From NCBI GenBank assembly GCA_963777725.1, contig CAVZRR010000026.1, forward strand, positions 44,028 through 108,027: a stretch of DNA of 64,000 nucleotides, given 5' to 3'. The DNA is from RPQJ01 sp963777725 (GTDB lineage: Bacteria; Pseudomonadota; Gammaproteobacteria; Steroidobacterales; Steroidobacteraceae). This document shows, piece by piece, positions 17,881-27,461 of the stretch (position 1 is its first letter; the number at the start of each line of letters is the position of its first letter). The notes under the pieces are model-generated. The model saw only the letters and a program-made list of their open reading frames with translations, did no database searches and was not told the origin of the DNA. A program made the translations under genes and the position numbers.

Positions 17881-18735
17881 ATGAGCACGCTCACGTTGAT
17901 CCAGGCCGAGGCACTCGCGGAACGGCTCGGGGATCCGCGGTTGCGGATCTTCGACTGCCGCTTCGACCTCGCGCGTCCGGACTCGGGACGCGAGCGCTAC
18001 CTCGACGAGCACCTGCCCGGTGCCGTGTATGCGGACCTCAACCGCGACCTGGCGGCGCCCGCGACCGCGACGTCGGGGCGTCACCCGCTGCCTTCCCCTG
18101 CGACGTTCGAGGCACGGTTGCGGGCCTGGGGCGTCAACGCCGGGTCGCTCGTCGTTGCCTACGATGACGGGAACGGCGCCTATGCGGCCCGTTTGTGGTG
18201 GATGCTGCGCTGGCTCGGTCACGACGCGGTCCAGGTGCTCGACGGCGGCATGCGTCGCTGGCTCGCGCTGGGCCTGCCACTGGACGACGCCGTGCCCACG
18301 CCCGCCAGCGGAGATTTCGTCGCGCGGCTGCGCCCGGAGTGCACCGCGGACGCAGCGACGGTGCTGATCACGGCCGGCGACGCGACCGCGCGCGTGCTCG
18401 ACGTGCGGGCGCCCGAGCGCTACCGGGGCGAAGTCGAACCGATCGACGCGGTCGCGGGGCACGTTCCCGGCGCGCGCAACCACCCGTTCACCGCGAGCCT
18501 CGACGCCCAGGGGCGCTTCCTGCCGCCCGACGAGCTGCGCCGCCAGCTGTCGGCGAGCCTCGACGGCGTGCCCGCCGACCGGACGATTGCGATGTGCGGC
18601 TCGGGCGTCACCGCCTGTCACCTGCTGCTCGCGCTCGAGCATGCCGGACTCGGTGGCGCGCGCCTCTACCCCGGCTCCTGGAGCGAGTGGTCGAGCGATC
18701 CGGCCCGCCCGGTGCGCACCGGCGAATCGGCCTGA
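17881..18735 (+). CDS. sseA: Thiosulfate/3-mercaptopyruvate sulfurtransferase (two rhodanese domains)
   Basis: A 284-residue tandem rhodanese. The first, catalytically inactive domain holds DCRFDLARPDSGRERYLDEH and AYDDGNGAYAARLWWMLRW; the second carries the active-site loop CGSGVTACHLLLALEHAG with the catalytic Cys. A CGSGVTA loop is typical of 3-mercaptopyruvate sulfurtransferases (SseA) rather than thiosulfate-specific rhodaneses, where CRxGxR/K is common; the symbol is assigned on that basis. It transfers sulfur to cyanide or thiols in the cytoplasm. It starts 103 bp after the divergent GST gene and ends 86 bp before speA. Confidence 0.9.
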   Translation: MSTLTLIQAEALAERLGDPRLRIFDCRFDLARPDSGRERYLDEHLPGAVYADLNRDLAAPATATSGRHPLPSPATFEARLRAWGVNAGSLVVAYDDGNGAYAARLWWMLRWLGHDAVQVLDGGMRRWLALGLPLDDAVPTPASGDFVARLRPECTADAATVLITAGDATARVLDVRAPERYRGEVEPIDAVAGHVPGARNHPFTASLDAQGRFLPPDELRRQLSASLDGVPADRTIAMCGSGVTACHLLLALEHAGLGGARLYPGSWSEWSSDPARPVRTGESA

Positions 18736-18821
18736 GCGGCGGCCGCCGAAAGCGAACTTTTCCCGGCGGCTTCTGCTATCGTTCGCGCCACTTTTTGACC
18801 CCCGGCCTGGAGCCGACGAGA

Positions 18822-20774
<1,953 letters not shown>

Positions 20775-20826
20775 GTCGCTTTGCCGCTTGGTTGCTCGGT
20801 TGGACGCTGCATGACTGTCCGTAGCT

Positions 20827-20958
20827 GCTGCGTCCCGGGCGGGCGCAGGGGTCGGATTCGCCGGGACGCCGTGAACCCTTCCCTGGGGGCTCCCGGCGCG
20901 GCGTCCATGCCGCGCAGGGCCCGTCGAACCCGACCCCAGCGCCCGCCCGGGACGCAGC
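20827..20958 (+). repeat. Palindromic repeat copy A (constant core, locus-specific arms)
   Basis: Inverted arms of 34 bp (20827-20860 with 20925-20958, two mismatches) enclose a 64-base core. The core starts with a 28-base block (20866-20893) shared with copies B and C with one or two differences, then an internal hairpin (20896-20915: stem GCGCGGC/GCCGCGC, loop GTCCAT). The arms match no other copy in the window. It lies between speA and the UPF0016 gene and could act as a terminator or cruciform, but no T-tract follows. The 405-bp gap from 20775 to 21179 holds only this and copy B. Confidence 0.85.
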
Positions 20959-21037
20959 ACCGACTGCAGGTGGCAGCGTCACCGACGCAGAGCGCGGCAG
21001 CGGCAAGCACGGCAGAGCGAATTCAGCCGCGCGTGCG

Positions 21038-21145
21038 CGAGGTGTGCCGGAGGGCAGGGACGGGCCGTCGCGCGACAGGACGTCGCGCGCGGAGCCCCCA
21101 GGGATGGGTTCACGGCGTCCCGTCCCTGCCCTCCGGCACACCTCG
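21038..21145 (-). repeat. Palindromic repeat copy B (constant core, locus-specific arms)
   Basis: Perfect 27-bp inverted arms (21038-21064 with 21119-21145) enclose a 54-base core. Read on the minus strand the core matches copy C with one difference in 54. The internal hairpin (21070-21088) has stem GCGCGAC/GTCGCGC; compared with copy A one G-C pair is replaced by A-T, so pairing is kept. The core orientation is opposite to copy A, 79 bp away. Ends about 35 bp before the UPF0016 start. Confidence 0.85.
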
Positions 21146-21179
21146 TGCGCGCACGGCGCCACAATGAGCGGAGTACAAA

Positions 21180-21464
21180 GTGGACCTGAAAACGACGATG
21201 GCGATTTTCGCAACGGTGTTCCTCGCCGAACTCGGCGACAAGACGCAGCTGGCCACCGTGCTGTTCGCCTCGAACCGGCAGAACAGCGCGCTGTTCGTGT
21301 TCTTCGCCGCCGCCGCGGCCCTGGTCGCCTCGACGGCGATTGCGGTCGTCGCCGGCAGCGCACTGTCCCACTACGTGAACACGAGGCACCTCTCGATCGT
21401 CGCGGGCGTCGGGTTCATCGTCATCGGCGCGTGGACGCTGTGGGGTGCGCTGCGCGGCGGATGA
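21180..21464 (+). CDS. UPF0016/GDT1 half-size membrane protein
   Basis: A 94-residue membrane protein with one UPF0016 (GDT1/TMEM165) repeat: three helices and the metal-site motif AELGDKTQL. Full-length members carry two such repeats and transport Mn2+ or Ca2+; half-size forms are thought to pair with a second polypeptide or homodimerise. No second repeat lies nearby. It starts at GTG 21180 just after palindrome B, and its stop overlaps the next ATG (ATGA), so the next gene is probably translationally coupled. Confidence 0.85.
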   Translation: MDLKTTMAIFATVFLAELGDKTQLATVLFASNRQNSALFVFFAAAAALVASTAIAVVAGSALSHYVNTRHLSIVAGVGFIVIGAWTLWGALRGG

Positions 21465-21745
21465 GCGCACCCGCGGTCCACGAAACGTCACGCGGGCGTC
21501 ACGCATCCGCAACGTCGCTGGTGTCGAATGCAGACACCAGCCACACCGGATGCCGCGCCGTGCTCGAAGAACAGCTCGACCCCCGACCCCAGCCCGACCA
21601 GTTTGCCCGCATCATCGCCGCACGCGCGATCGCGGCCGGCTGCGGCACGGATCGCGCAGCGTGGCTGCGCGGCTGGAACGACCGCGAAGGCGACTGGACG
21701 AACCTGCGCAACATCGAGCACTGGATCGATCGGGCGCACGGCTGA
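21461..21745 (+). CDS. Hypothetical protein, 94 aa, coupled to UPF0016 gene
   Basis: A 94-residue protein starting MSAPAVHETSRGRHAS and ending NIEHWIDRAHG, with no signal peptide or membrane helix. The C-terminal part (LDPRPQPDQFARIIAARA, WLRGWNDREGDWTNL) looks like a helical soluble fold. No family recognised. The 4-bp ATGA overlap with the UPF0016 gene supports expression and a shared role. The longer upstream part of the same open frame is palindrome B and is not coding. Confidence 0.65.
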   Translation: MSAPAVHETSRGRHASATSLVSNADTSHTGCRAVLEEQLDPRPQPDQFARIIAARAIAAGCGTDRAAWLRGWNDREGDWTNLRNIEHWIDRAHG

Positions 21746-21811
21746 CTGTTGTCGGCTGCGTCCGGCAGGACATAATCCCCCGACCGTCACGCATCAGGGG
21801 GAGAGTCTCTC

Positions 21812-22711
21812 ATGGGCATGAGGTTCACGAGCGCCATTGCGCTCGCCGCCGCACTGGCGGCACCGTTCGCAGCGTCCGCGGCGAAGCCCGGCGCGACGCT
21901 CGACATCGGCACGCCGGAAGGCGCGATCACGGCGTTCCGCAAGGTGCAGTGCTCCACCGAGGACAGCCGGCCCACCGTCTACTACTGGGTGGGCGAGACC
22001 TACAGCCGGGTCCCGGGCGAGCCCGATCGCCTGCTGTTTCGCTTCGAGGGCATGAACACGCGGCAGTGCGCGACCGTGATCGATCCGATCCGCGGCAAGG
22101 GCTTCCGGCAGGTCTCGCGCGAAATCCTGTTCTACCAGGACCCGACGACCGGCGAGATCATCGACGAGTGGCAGAACCCGTGGAGCGACGAGACCGTGCA
22201 GGTGCTCCACATCGCCAACGATCCGGTCAATTTCCGCGCACCCATTTTCCCGCTCAAGGCGGACGGCAAGCCGTTCGAAACGGACCTGCAGGTGATGGGC
22301 GATCACTGGTGGGGCACGACCACCGTGCCGCTCTTCTACCGCAACCCGCTCGGCGGGGATTTCCAGGATCACGTCGGCGGTACGTACCACGCCGTCGAGA
22401 TGTTCAACTTCTTCGGGCGCATGTCCGACCTGGCCGATCCGAAGACCCACTCTGCCGACGTCAATGTCGCGTGGGCGCGCATCTCCGACTGGCTGCCATG
22501 GATGAAGATGAGGGGCCGCGCGGGCAACCTCTATTTCAACGGCGCGGGCCGCAAGCTCGACAGCTACGCGGAATTACCCGCCAGCATGCGGGCGGCGATC
22601 GAGGCGCGTGGCCCGATCTACAAGGAGCCGCCGCCGGTCGACGACCAGCGCCCGAACGAGACGAGCTGGACCTACTTCAAGAAGCACATGGAGGCGGCTC
22701 GGAAGCAGTGA
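21812..22711 (+). CDS. DUF1838 family exported protein
   Basis: A 299-residue protein with a cleavable signal (MRFTSAIALAAALAAPFAAS, about residues 3-24) and then a DUF1838 domain. Family features are LDIGTPEGAITAFRKVQCS, EGMNTRQCATVIDPIRGKGF, VMGDHWWGTTTVPLFYRNPL and MFNFFGRMSDLADP. The domain is found in secreted proteobacterial proteins of unknown function. Start at 21812 behind an AGGGGGAGAG site; ATG 21818 is an alternative. It is preceded by 66 bp without features. Confidence 0.85.
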   Translation: MGMRFTSAIALAAALAAPFAASAAKPGATLDIGTPEGAITAFRKVQCSTEDSRPTVYYWVGETYSRVPGEPDRLLFRFEGMNTRQCATVIDPIRGKGFRQVSREILFYQDPTTGEIIDEWQNPWSDETVQVLHIANDPVNFRAPIFPLKADGKPFETDLQVMGDHWWGTTTVPLFYRNPLGGDFQDHVGGTYHAVEMFNFFGRMSDLADPKTHSADVNVAWARISDWLPWMKMRGRAGNLYFNGAGRKLDSYAELPASMRAAIEARGPIYKEPPPVDDQRPNETSWTYFKKHMEAARKQ

Positions 22712-22843
22712 CCGGGAACGGGGCGCGCGGTCCTTGGCGTCAGCGCCCCTGCACCGCTTTTTTTGCGCTGCATCAATGATTTAGGTTGCAGCAGGCCATC
22801 GGTGTAGGTACTCTTGACTTTGGCGTTTTTTTCGGTTCCGTCG

Positions 22844-23137
22844 ATGACGACCCTGTACGTTGGCAACCTGCCTTTCAGCGCCTCTGAAGACGAGATCCGC
22901 GGCCTGTTCGGCGAGCACGGCGCCGTGGACTCGGTGAAGATCATCACCGACCGCGACACGGGTCGTCCCCGCGGCTTCGCATTCGTCGACATGCCGGCGG
23001 ACGCCGCCCAGAAGGCCACCGCCGCCCTGAACGGCTTCGACATGAACGGTCGCGCGCTGCGCGTCAACGAAGCGCGCGAGCGGCCGCCACGCTCTCCCCG
23101 GGGCGGGGACTCCGGGGGCGGCGGGGATCGCTGGTAG
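22844..23137 (+). CDS. RNA-binding protein, single RRM
   Basis: A 97-residue RNA recognition motif protein. RNP2 is LYVGNLPF and RNP1 is RGFAFVDM; the tail is short and Arg/Gly-rich (RPPRSPRGGDSGGGGDRW). It resembles the small glycine-rich RNA-binding proteins of bacteria, which are often cold- or stress-induced and bind RNA in the cytoplasm. The start MTTLYVG is preferred over an upstream ATG at 22814 since RRM begins at once; there is no clear ribosome site. A paralogue follows 258 bp downstream. Confidence 0.88.
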   Translation: MTTLYVGNLPFSASEDEIRGLFGEHGAVDSVKIITDRDTGRPRGFAFVDMPADAAQKATAALNGFDMNGRALRVNEARERPPRSPRGGDSGGGGDRW

Positions 23138-23241
23138 CCTCGGGCCGTCCAGCCGGGCGACTCCCGAGCGCGCAATTTTCCTTGATGGACATGAGCTTGT
23201 GCTAAGCTGCGCCGAGATCGTTGCCCGTCCGTGTCTTGCAG

Positions 23242-23330
23242 GGCGCCTCTCGGCGCCTGGTTTGTTAAGCCGAAACGTCTTCGATCAGGTGACAGGGATC
23301 GCCCGTGCGCTGGCCTTGGAAAGGCCAGCG
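23242..23330 (+). promoter_or_regulatory. Structured 5' leader of the second RRM gene
   Basis: The 258 bases between the two RRM genes hold no ORF. They contain a GGCGCC-TCTC-GGCGCC hairpin (23242-23257) and a perfect 10-bp hairpin CGCTGGCCTT/AAGGCCAGCG with 3-base loop (23308-23330). A TATTAT hexamer at 23349-23354 and a T-rich stretch precede the ribosome site. No consensus -35 was found. This may be a regulated leader, as in cold-inducible RNA-binding proteins, but the role is unproven. Confidence 0.4.
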
Positions 23331-23395
23331 GTGACTGGGCGTATCGGCTATTATTGTCCTGTCGTTGTGTGTTGTTTTTTTCTTAGGATGTTCGA

Positions 23396-23770
23396 ATGAC
23401 CAAGATTTACGTGGGCAACCTGCCTTTCACGGCCACCGAGAGCGAAGTGCGTGACCTCTTCGCGCAGCATGGCACCGTCGAGTCCGTCGCCCTGCCTTCC
23501 GATCGTGAAACCGGTCGGCCGCGCGGCTTCGGCTTCGTCGAGATGCCGCAGGCTGATGCACAGCGCGCCATGCAGGCGCTCAACGGCTTCAACATGGGCG
23601 GTCGCCCGCTTCGCGTCAACGAAGCGCAGGATCGTCCCCGCACCGGCGGCGGCGGCGGCGGTGGCGGTCGTCCGGGCGGCGGTGGCCGTCCGGGTGGCGG
23701 CTTCGGCGGCGGCGGCGGTGGCGGCGGCTACGGTGGTGGTGGCGGCGGCGGCGGTCAGCGTCGCTGGTAA
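23396..23770 (+). CDS. RNA-binding protein, RRM with Gly-rich tail
   Basis: A 124-residue RRM protein with RNP2 IYVGNLPF and RNP1 RGFGFVEM, followed by a long Gly/Arg tail (from about residue 82) of GGGG, RPGGG and YGGGG repeats ending GQRRW. The layout matches bacterial glycine-rich RNA-binding proteins. It is preceded by AGGA eight bases before ATG and followed by a strong terminator, so it is probably transcribed alone from the leader. Near-identical RNP segments to the upstream gene suggest duplication. Confidence 0.9.
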   Translation: MTKIYVGNLPFTATESEVRDLFAQHGTVESVALPSDRETGRPRGFGFVEMPQADAQRAMQALNGFNMGGRPLRVNEAQDRPRTGGGGGGGGRPGGGGRPGGGFGGGGGGGGYGGGGGGGGQRRW

Positions 23771-23810
23771 TCGCCCCGGGCGCTTTGGCGCCTGAGCCGA
23801 TCGAGACCAG

Positions 23811-23843
23811 GAAGGCCCGGGGCAACCCGGGCCTTCTTTTTTT
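23811..23843 (+). terminator. Rho-independent terminator of the second RRM gene
   Basis: Perfect 11-bp stem GAAGGCCCGGG/CCCGGGCCTTC (23811-23821 with 23826-23836), GCAA loop and seven T residues (23837-23843). One of the strongest intrinsic terminators in the window, 41 bp after the stop codon. Confidence 0.93.
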
Positions 23844-23919
23844 GTGCACTCGTTGCGACGTCACGCGTTGACCGCGATCTTCGCCTGCCCGAGACTCGCC
23901 GAGAAAATCAGGAGGTGCC

Positions 23920-25263
23920 GTGTCCGCCTGGACCCGAGCTTTGGCAATGGCGGCGGACACGCCGTCGTCGCGAAACCGTTACGTCGACTGGCTCCGGGCG
24001 CTCTCGATCAGCGCCGTCGTGTTTGGCCACTGGCTGATCGCGGCGCCGTGGATTGCAGCGGACGGACTCCGCCTCGATCACATGCTTGCGGTGCAACCGT
24101 GGACACAGTGGCTCACGCTGCTGTTCCAGGTCATGCCGGTCTTCTTCCTGGTGGGCGGATACTCCAATGCGGCGTCGTGGGACGCGGCGCAACGCTCCGG
24201 CACGCCCTACGGCACCTGGGTCGCCGGTCGCGCCCGGCGGTTGATCGGCCCGGTCGTGCCGTTGATCCTCGCGTGGGCCGCGATCGCCTTCGTCTTCCGT
24301 CGCTTCGGCGTCAGCTACGAGATGATCAAGCACGGCTCGATCCTCGCGCTGGTGCCGATGTGGTTCCTCGCGGTCTACCTGCTGGTGGTCCTGGTCGTGC
24401 CCGTGACGCGAGCCGCGTGGCGGCGCTTCGGAGTCTGGTCGTACTGGCTGCCGGTTGCGCTTGCCGTCGGCGTCGACGTGCTGCGATTCCACGACGGACA
24501 TCGCCCCGCGGTCGGCTGGGTCAATTACCTGTTCGTCTGGATCGCGATGCACCAGCTCGGGTACCTGTGGCGTGACGGCCGCCTCGCCGGGCCGCGTCAC
24601 GCGCTGCCGTGGCTTGCCGGCGGCGCGCTGGCCTGGATTGCGTTGACGCGATTCGGCCCGTATCCGATCAGCATGGTCGGCGTGCCCGGCGAGGCGGTCT
24701 CCAACACGCTGCCGCCCGACGTGCTGCTGCTCGCGCTCGGCGCAGCACAGACCGGCCTGGTCCTGGCGCTGGAGGGACCGATGCGACGCCTGCTCGACGG
24801 CCCGCGCGCCTGGGCGTCGACGGTGCTCGTCAACGGCACGATCATGACGGTCTACCTGTGGCACCTGACCGTGCTCGCACTGCTGGTCGGCCTGGCGCAC
24901 CTCGCGGGCGGCGTCGGGCTGCACTGGCCTCCGGGCAGTCCGCAGTGGTGGTGGGCGCGCATCCCGTGGTTCCTCGCGCTGGCCGTCGGACTCGCTGCAC
25001 TGCTGCCACTGGTCGGACGATTCGAGCGATCGCCACCGCTGCCCGCCGGCTTTCGCCCTTCGACGTTGCGCATCCTGGCCGGCGCGGCCCTCGTCAGCGC
25101 CGGCATCGCCTTCCTTGCGCTGGGAGGAATCGCTGCGGAAGGCGGCGTCGGGGTTCGCGGCGTCGTCGTGGCCGGAACGGTCCTCGGCGCGTGGATGCTC
25201 GGTGCGATCGGTACGCGCTGGGGCGCTACATCTGCCGGAACAGCGGGGCGTACGGATCGCTGA
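23920..25263 (+). CDS. Acyltransferase 3 family membrane protein
   Basis: A 447-residue protein with about ten membrane helices and the Acyl_transf_3 pattern: RYVDWLRALSISAVVFGHWL near the N-terminus, where the family's catalytic His usually lies, PVFFLVGGYSNAASW, and MTVYLWHLTVLALL near the C-terminus. Such enzymes move acyl groups onto surface sugars, lipids or peptidoglycan; the target is unknown. The start is GTG 23920 with AGGAGG five bases upstream. The last 38 bp overlap the 3' end of the convergent LytTR regulator gene. Confidence 0.9.
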   Translation: MSAWTRALAMAADTPSSRNRYVDWLRALSISAVVFGHWLIAAPWIAADGLRLDHMLAVQPWTQWLTLLFQVMPVFFLVGGYSNAASWDAAQRSGTPYGTWVAGRARRLIGPVVPLILAWAAIAFVFRRFGVSYEMIKHGSILALVPMWFLAVYLLVVLVVPVTRAAWRRFGVWSYWLPVALAVGVDVLRFHDGHRPAVGWVNYLFVWIAMHQLGYLWRDGRLAGPRHALPWLAGGALAWIALTRFGPYPISMVGVPGEAVSNTLPPDVLLLALGAAQTGLVLALEGPMRRLLDGPRAWASTVLVNGTIMTVYLWHLTVLALLVGLAHLAGGVGLHWPPGSPQWWWARIPWFLALAVGLAALLPLVGRFERSPPLPAGFRPSTLRILAGAALVSAGIAFLALGGIAAEGGVGVRGVVVAGTVLGAWMLGAIGTRWGATSAGTAGRTDR

Positions 25264-25984
25264 CGGGAAGCGTCTCCGTCCGACGCTTGAGCTTGACCTG
25301 AATGCGGCCGCGGAGATCGCGCTGGATGCCGGCGATCTCCGCCAGGTTGACGATGATCGAGCGATGGATCTGCCGGAAGCGGTCGGGGTCGAGTTCGGTG
25401 GCGAGCTCCCGCACGGACTTGCGAATCAGGGACTCCTGTCCCGCCGTGACGACGCGAGTGTATTTCGCATCCGAGCGGAAGTAGCAGACCTCGTCCACGG
25501 TGATGAAGCGCAGATCGTTGCCGAGCGACGCGTTGATCCACTGCAGGTACGCCCGGGGACGCACGATCTTTTGCGCGAAGGTCTCGAGCAGGCCCTCCAG
25601 ATCCGCAGGCTGCGACGACAACCGCGCCTTCATCCGTTCGATCGCGAGCGCCAGCCGCTCCGTCGCGAAAGGCTTCATCACGTAGTCGATCGCGCCCTGC
25701 TCGAAGGCGGCAACCGCGAACTCGTCGTGGGCCGTGACGAAGACGACGTGGCACCGGCCACTCGCCTGCCGCGCCACCTCCATTCCCGACAGGCCCGGCA
25801 TCTGGATGTCCAGGAACAGCACGTGTGGGCGATGCAGCTCGAGCGCCGCGAGTGCCGCCGGCCCGTCGGCCACCTGCGCGCAGATCTCGATCTCGGGCCA
25901 GAGCGCCGTCACATGGGCGCGGAGTTCGTCGCGCAGCACGGCTTCATCCTCGGCGATGACCGCTCGGAGCTTACCGTCGTTCAT
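25226..25984 (-). CDS. LytTR-family response regulator
   Basis: A 252-residue response regulator. The receiver domain (residues 1-120) has the acidic pair in VIAEDEAVL, phosphoacceptor Asp in LFLDIQMPG and the Lys in MKPFAT. The C-terminal LytTR DNA-binding domain (about residues 150-245) includes FITVDEVCYFRSDAKYTRVV and FRQIHRSIIVNLAEI. LytTR proteins bind direct repeats upstream of target genes. It is the last gene of a leftward run that begins with the histidine kinase at 28530, so it is the likely partner of that kinase. Confidence 0.93.
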   Translation of the reverse strand: MNDGKLRAVIAEDEAVLRDELRAHVTALWPEIEICAQVADGPAALAALELHRPHVLFLDIQMPGLSGMEVARQASGRCHVVFVTAHDEFAVAAFEQGAIDYVMKPFATERLALAIERMKARLSSQPADLEGLLETFAQKIVRPRAYLQWINASLGNDLRFITVDEVCYFRSDAKYTRVVTAGQESLIRKSVRELATELDPDRFRQIHRSIIVNLAEIAGIQRDLRGRIQVKLKRRTETLPVSDPYAPLFRQM

Positions 25985-26011
25985 GGCCGCCCGCCCACGC
26001 GCAGGACGCGC

Positions 26012-26425
26012 CTAGGCCCGCGTCTTAGGGGGCGCCTTGAACTCGACGATCAGCGCACGCATGTTCGCGCCACCGATGTTCTCGACCGCGTGCGTCTCGG
26101 CCTCGCTCCAGAACACGTCGCCCAGCTTGTTCGTCGCTTCGACCGTCTTTCCGTCGGGCAGCGTTACGCGAACCTTTGCATCGCTGAGCGCAATCGTCAG
26201 GTGCGCGGGGTGCGAATGCTTTCCCACGCCACAGACTGCGGTTCGGGGGCGGCTCACGAACTCGAGCACGCGCGTCTGGTCGTTCTCGAAAACGACCTTG
26301 AACGCTCCGGGTTGCGTCGCGACCGCATCCTGCGCCTGGGCACCCGTCGCGACGATCTTGCCGATGATTGCCGCGGAACCCGCCAGCAGCAGGCGACGCC
26401 GATCAAGACCCTTGGGATCCTTCAT
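26012..26425 (-). CDS. Tat-exported cupin-domain protein
   Basis: A 137-residue protein with a twin-arginine-like leader (DRRRLLLAGSAAIIG, cleaved near AQAQ) and a cupin fold: KHSHPAHLTIAL holds the metal-binding histidines and FWSEAETHAVENIGGANMR the second motif. Cupins bind metals and can act as sensors or enzymes. It lies between the degenerate kinase gene (23-bp overlap) and the response regulator gene, so it may supply a periplasmic signal to the system. Confidence 0.8.
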   Translation of the reverse strand: MKDPKGLDRRRLLLAGSAAIIGKIVATGAQAQDAVATQPGAFKVVFENDQTRVLEFVSRPRTAVCGVGKHSHPAHLTIALSDAKVRVTLPDGKTVEATNKLGDVFWSEAETHAVENIGGANMRALIVEFKAPPKTRA

Positions 26426-27461
26426 GAGCAGGCTCCTCTTCGTCGAGCAACGTCAGGCGCAGTGTAATCCTCCGCGGCCCGTCGGCAATGATCGCCAGCC
26501 TGGCTCGTGGCCCAACGTGCGCTCTCAAGCGTTCCTGGAAATCGGCGGCGACTTGCTGGAGGCGCGCCGGGCCCGAATCTGCAGCGGCAGGCAGGACGGC
26601 GGGAAGTTGCTGCGCAAGCGTGAACAAGGTTCCGGGAGGCACCGGCATGCACTCCGCGCGCGGGTCCAGTTCCATGCGCAATGCGTCCGTAACGCCAGTC
26701 GCGGCGCCAACCGTGTGCACGTACGCCTCGAGGAGACGGCATTCGTGGCCGATCGTCGAGATCCGCTGGCGCAACAGCGGCGTCGCCAGGCGCAGGAACT
26801 GGATCAATGCGTCCAACGCCCGGTCCGCAGCCGCGGGATCCGTCTCGTAGAGTCGCTCGACCGTGCTCAATGTCGACAGGACGAACTCCGGCTCGACTTG
26901 CGCGTGCAGCGCGGCCAGCCGCTCCTCGACGAGACGGCGCTCGCTGCGGAGGCGCTGCAGCTCATCGGCATGCAGAGCGGCTGCGGCGCGTCGCTGGCGC
27001 AGGTTCGAGGCGTGCAGCATGGCGCCCGCCGAGCCCCAGAAGGCAAGCTGCCAGGCCCCGTACAGGAATCGGTCGAGCAGTTCCAAGTCGAAGCCGACCG
27101 CTGTGACGGTGATTGCCGGATCGACGAATTTGCCGTGCAGGGCCAGCACGAGTGCACCCGTCCCGGTGCCCAGCAGGACGGCAATTGCGTAGCCAGGCCA
27201 GGACGGTTGCTGCAGCGGCGAGTAGCATTCCAGCAGCGCTACCGCGATCCCGAGTGGCAGCGAAGCCAGCACCCAGTGCGCCGACAGGCGCGCCAGCCAG
27301 GCCAGTTGCTCCGGCAGCAAGGCTGGGATCGAGACACGCGTCACCGCAAACTCGAGGGTTGCAATCAGCAGGCCGCCAAACAACGCGCCGGCCAGAGCTC
27401 GCCTGAGCACTGGTGCGAAGGCGTCCGAGTTGACCATCTGCATTGGATTACTTGCTGCCAT
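26403..27461 (-). CDS. Degenerate sensor histidine kinase-like membrane protein
   Basis: A 352-residue protein with about four N-terminal helices, a coiled segment and a His_kinase-like helix. Where the adjacent kinase has IEPHFLFNTLATI, this has VEPEFVLSTLSTV: the phospho-accepting His is Glu and the Asn of the LFN triplet is lost. No recognisable HATPase N-box or G-boxes follow (the C-terminus reads LRLTLLDEEEPAHEGS), so it cannot be a normal kinase. It may regulate or dimerise with the true kinase. The start is placed at 27461, overlapping the upstream stop by 14 bp; MQMVNSD at 27443 is possible. It overlaps the cupin gene by 23 bp. Confidence 0.75.
   Translation of the reverse strand: MAASNPMQMVNSDAFAPVLRRALAGALFGGLLIATLEFAVTRVSIPALLPEQLAWLARLSAHWVLASLPLGIAVALLECYSPLQQPSWPGYAIAVLLGTGTGALVLALHGKFVDPAITVTAVGFDLELLDRFLYGAWQLAFWGSAGAMLHASNLRQRRAAAALHADELQRLRSERRLVEERLAALHAQVEPEFVLSTLSTVERLYETDPAAADRALDALIQFLRLATPLLRQRISTIGHECRLLEAYVHTVGAATGVTDALRMELDPRAECMPVPPGTLFTLAQQLPAVLPAAADSGPARLQQVAADFQERLRAHVGPRARLAIIADGPRRITLRLTLLDEEEPAHEGSQGS

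Noticed and set aside
20979..21512. Minus-strand ORF with AVNPSLGAPRATS-like peptides across the palindromes
   Set aside because: This peptide is a translation of the palindrome core and arms; similar ORFs at 21044 and 50641 have the same origin and are not genes.
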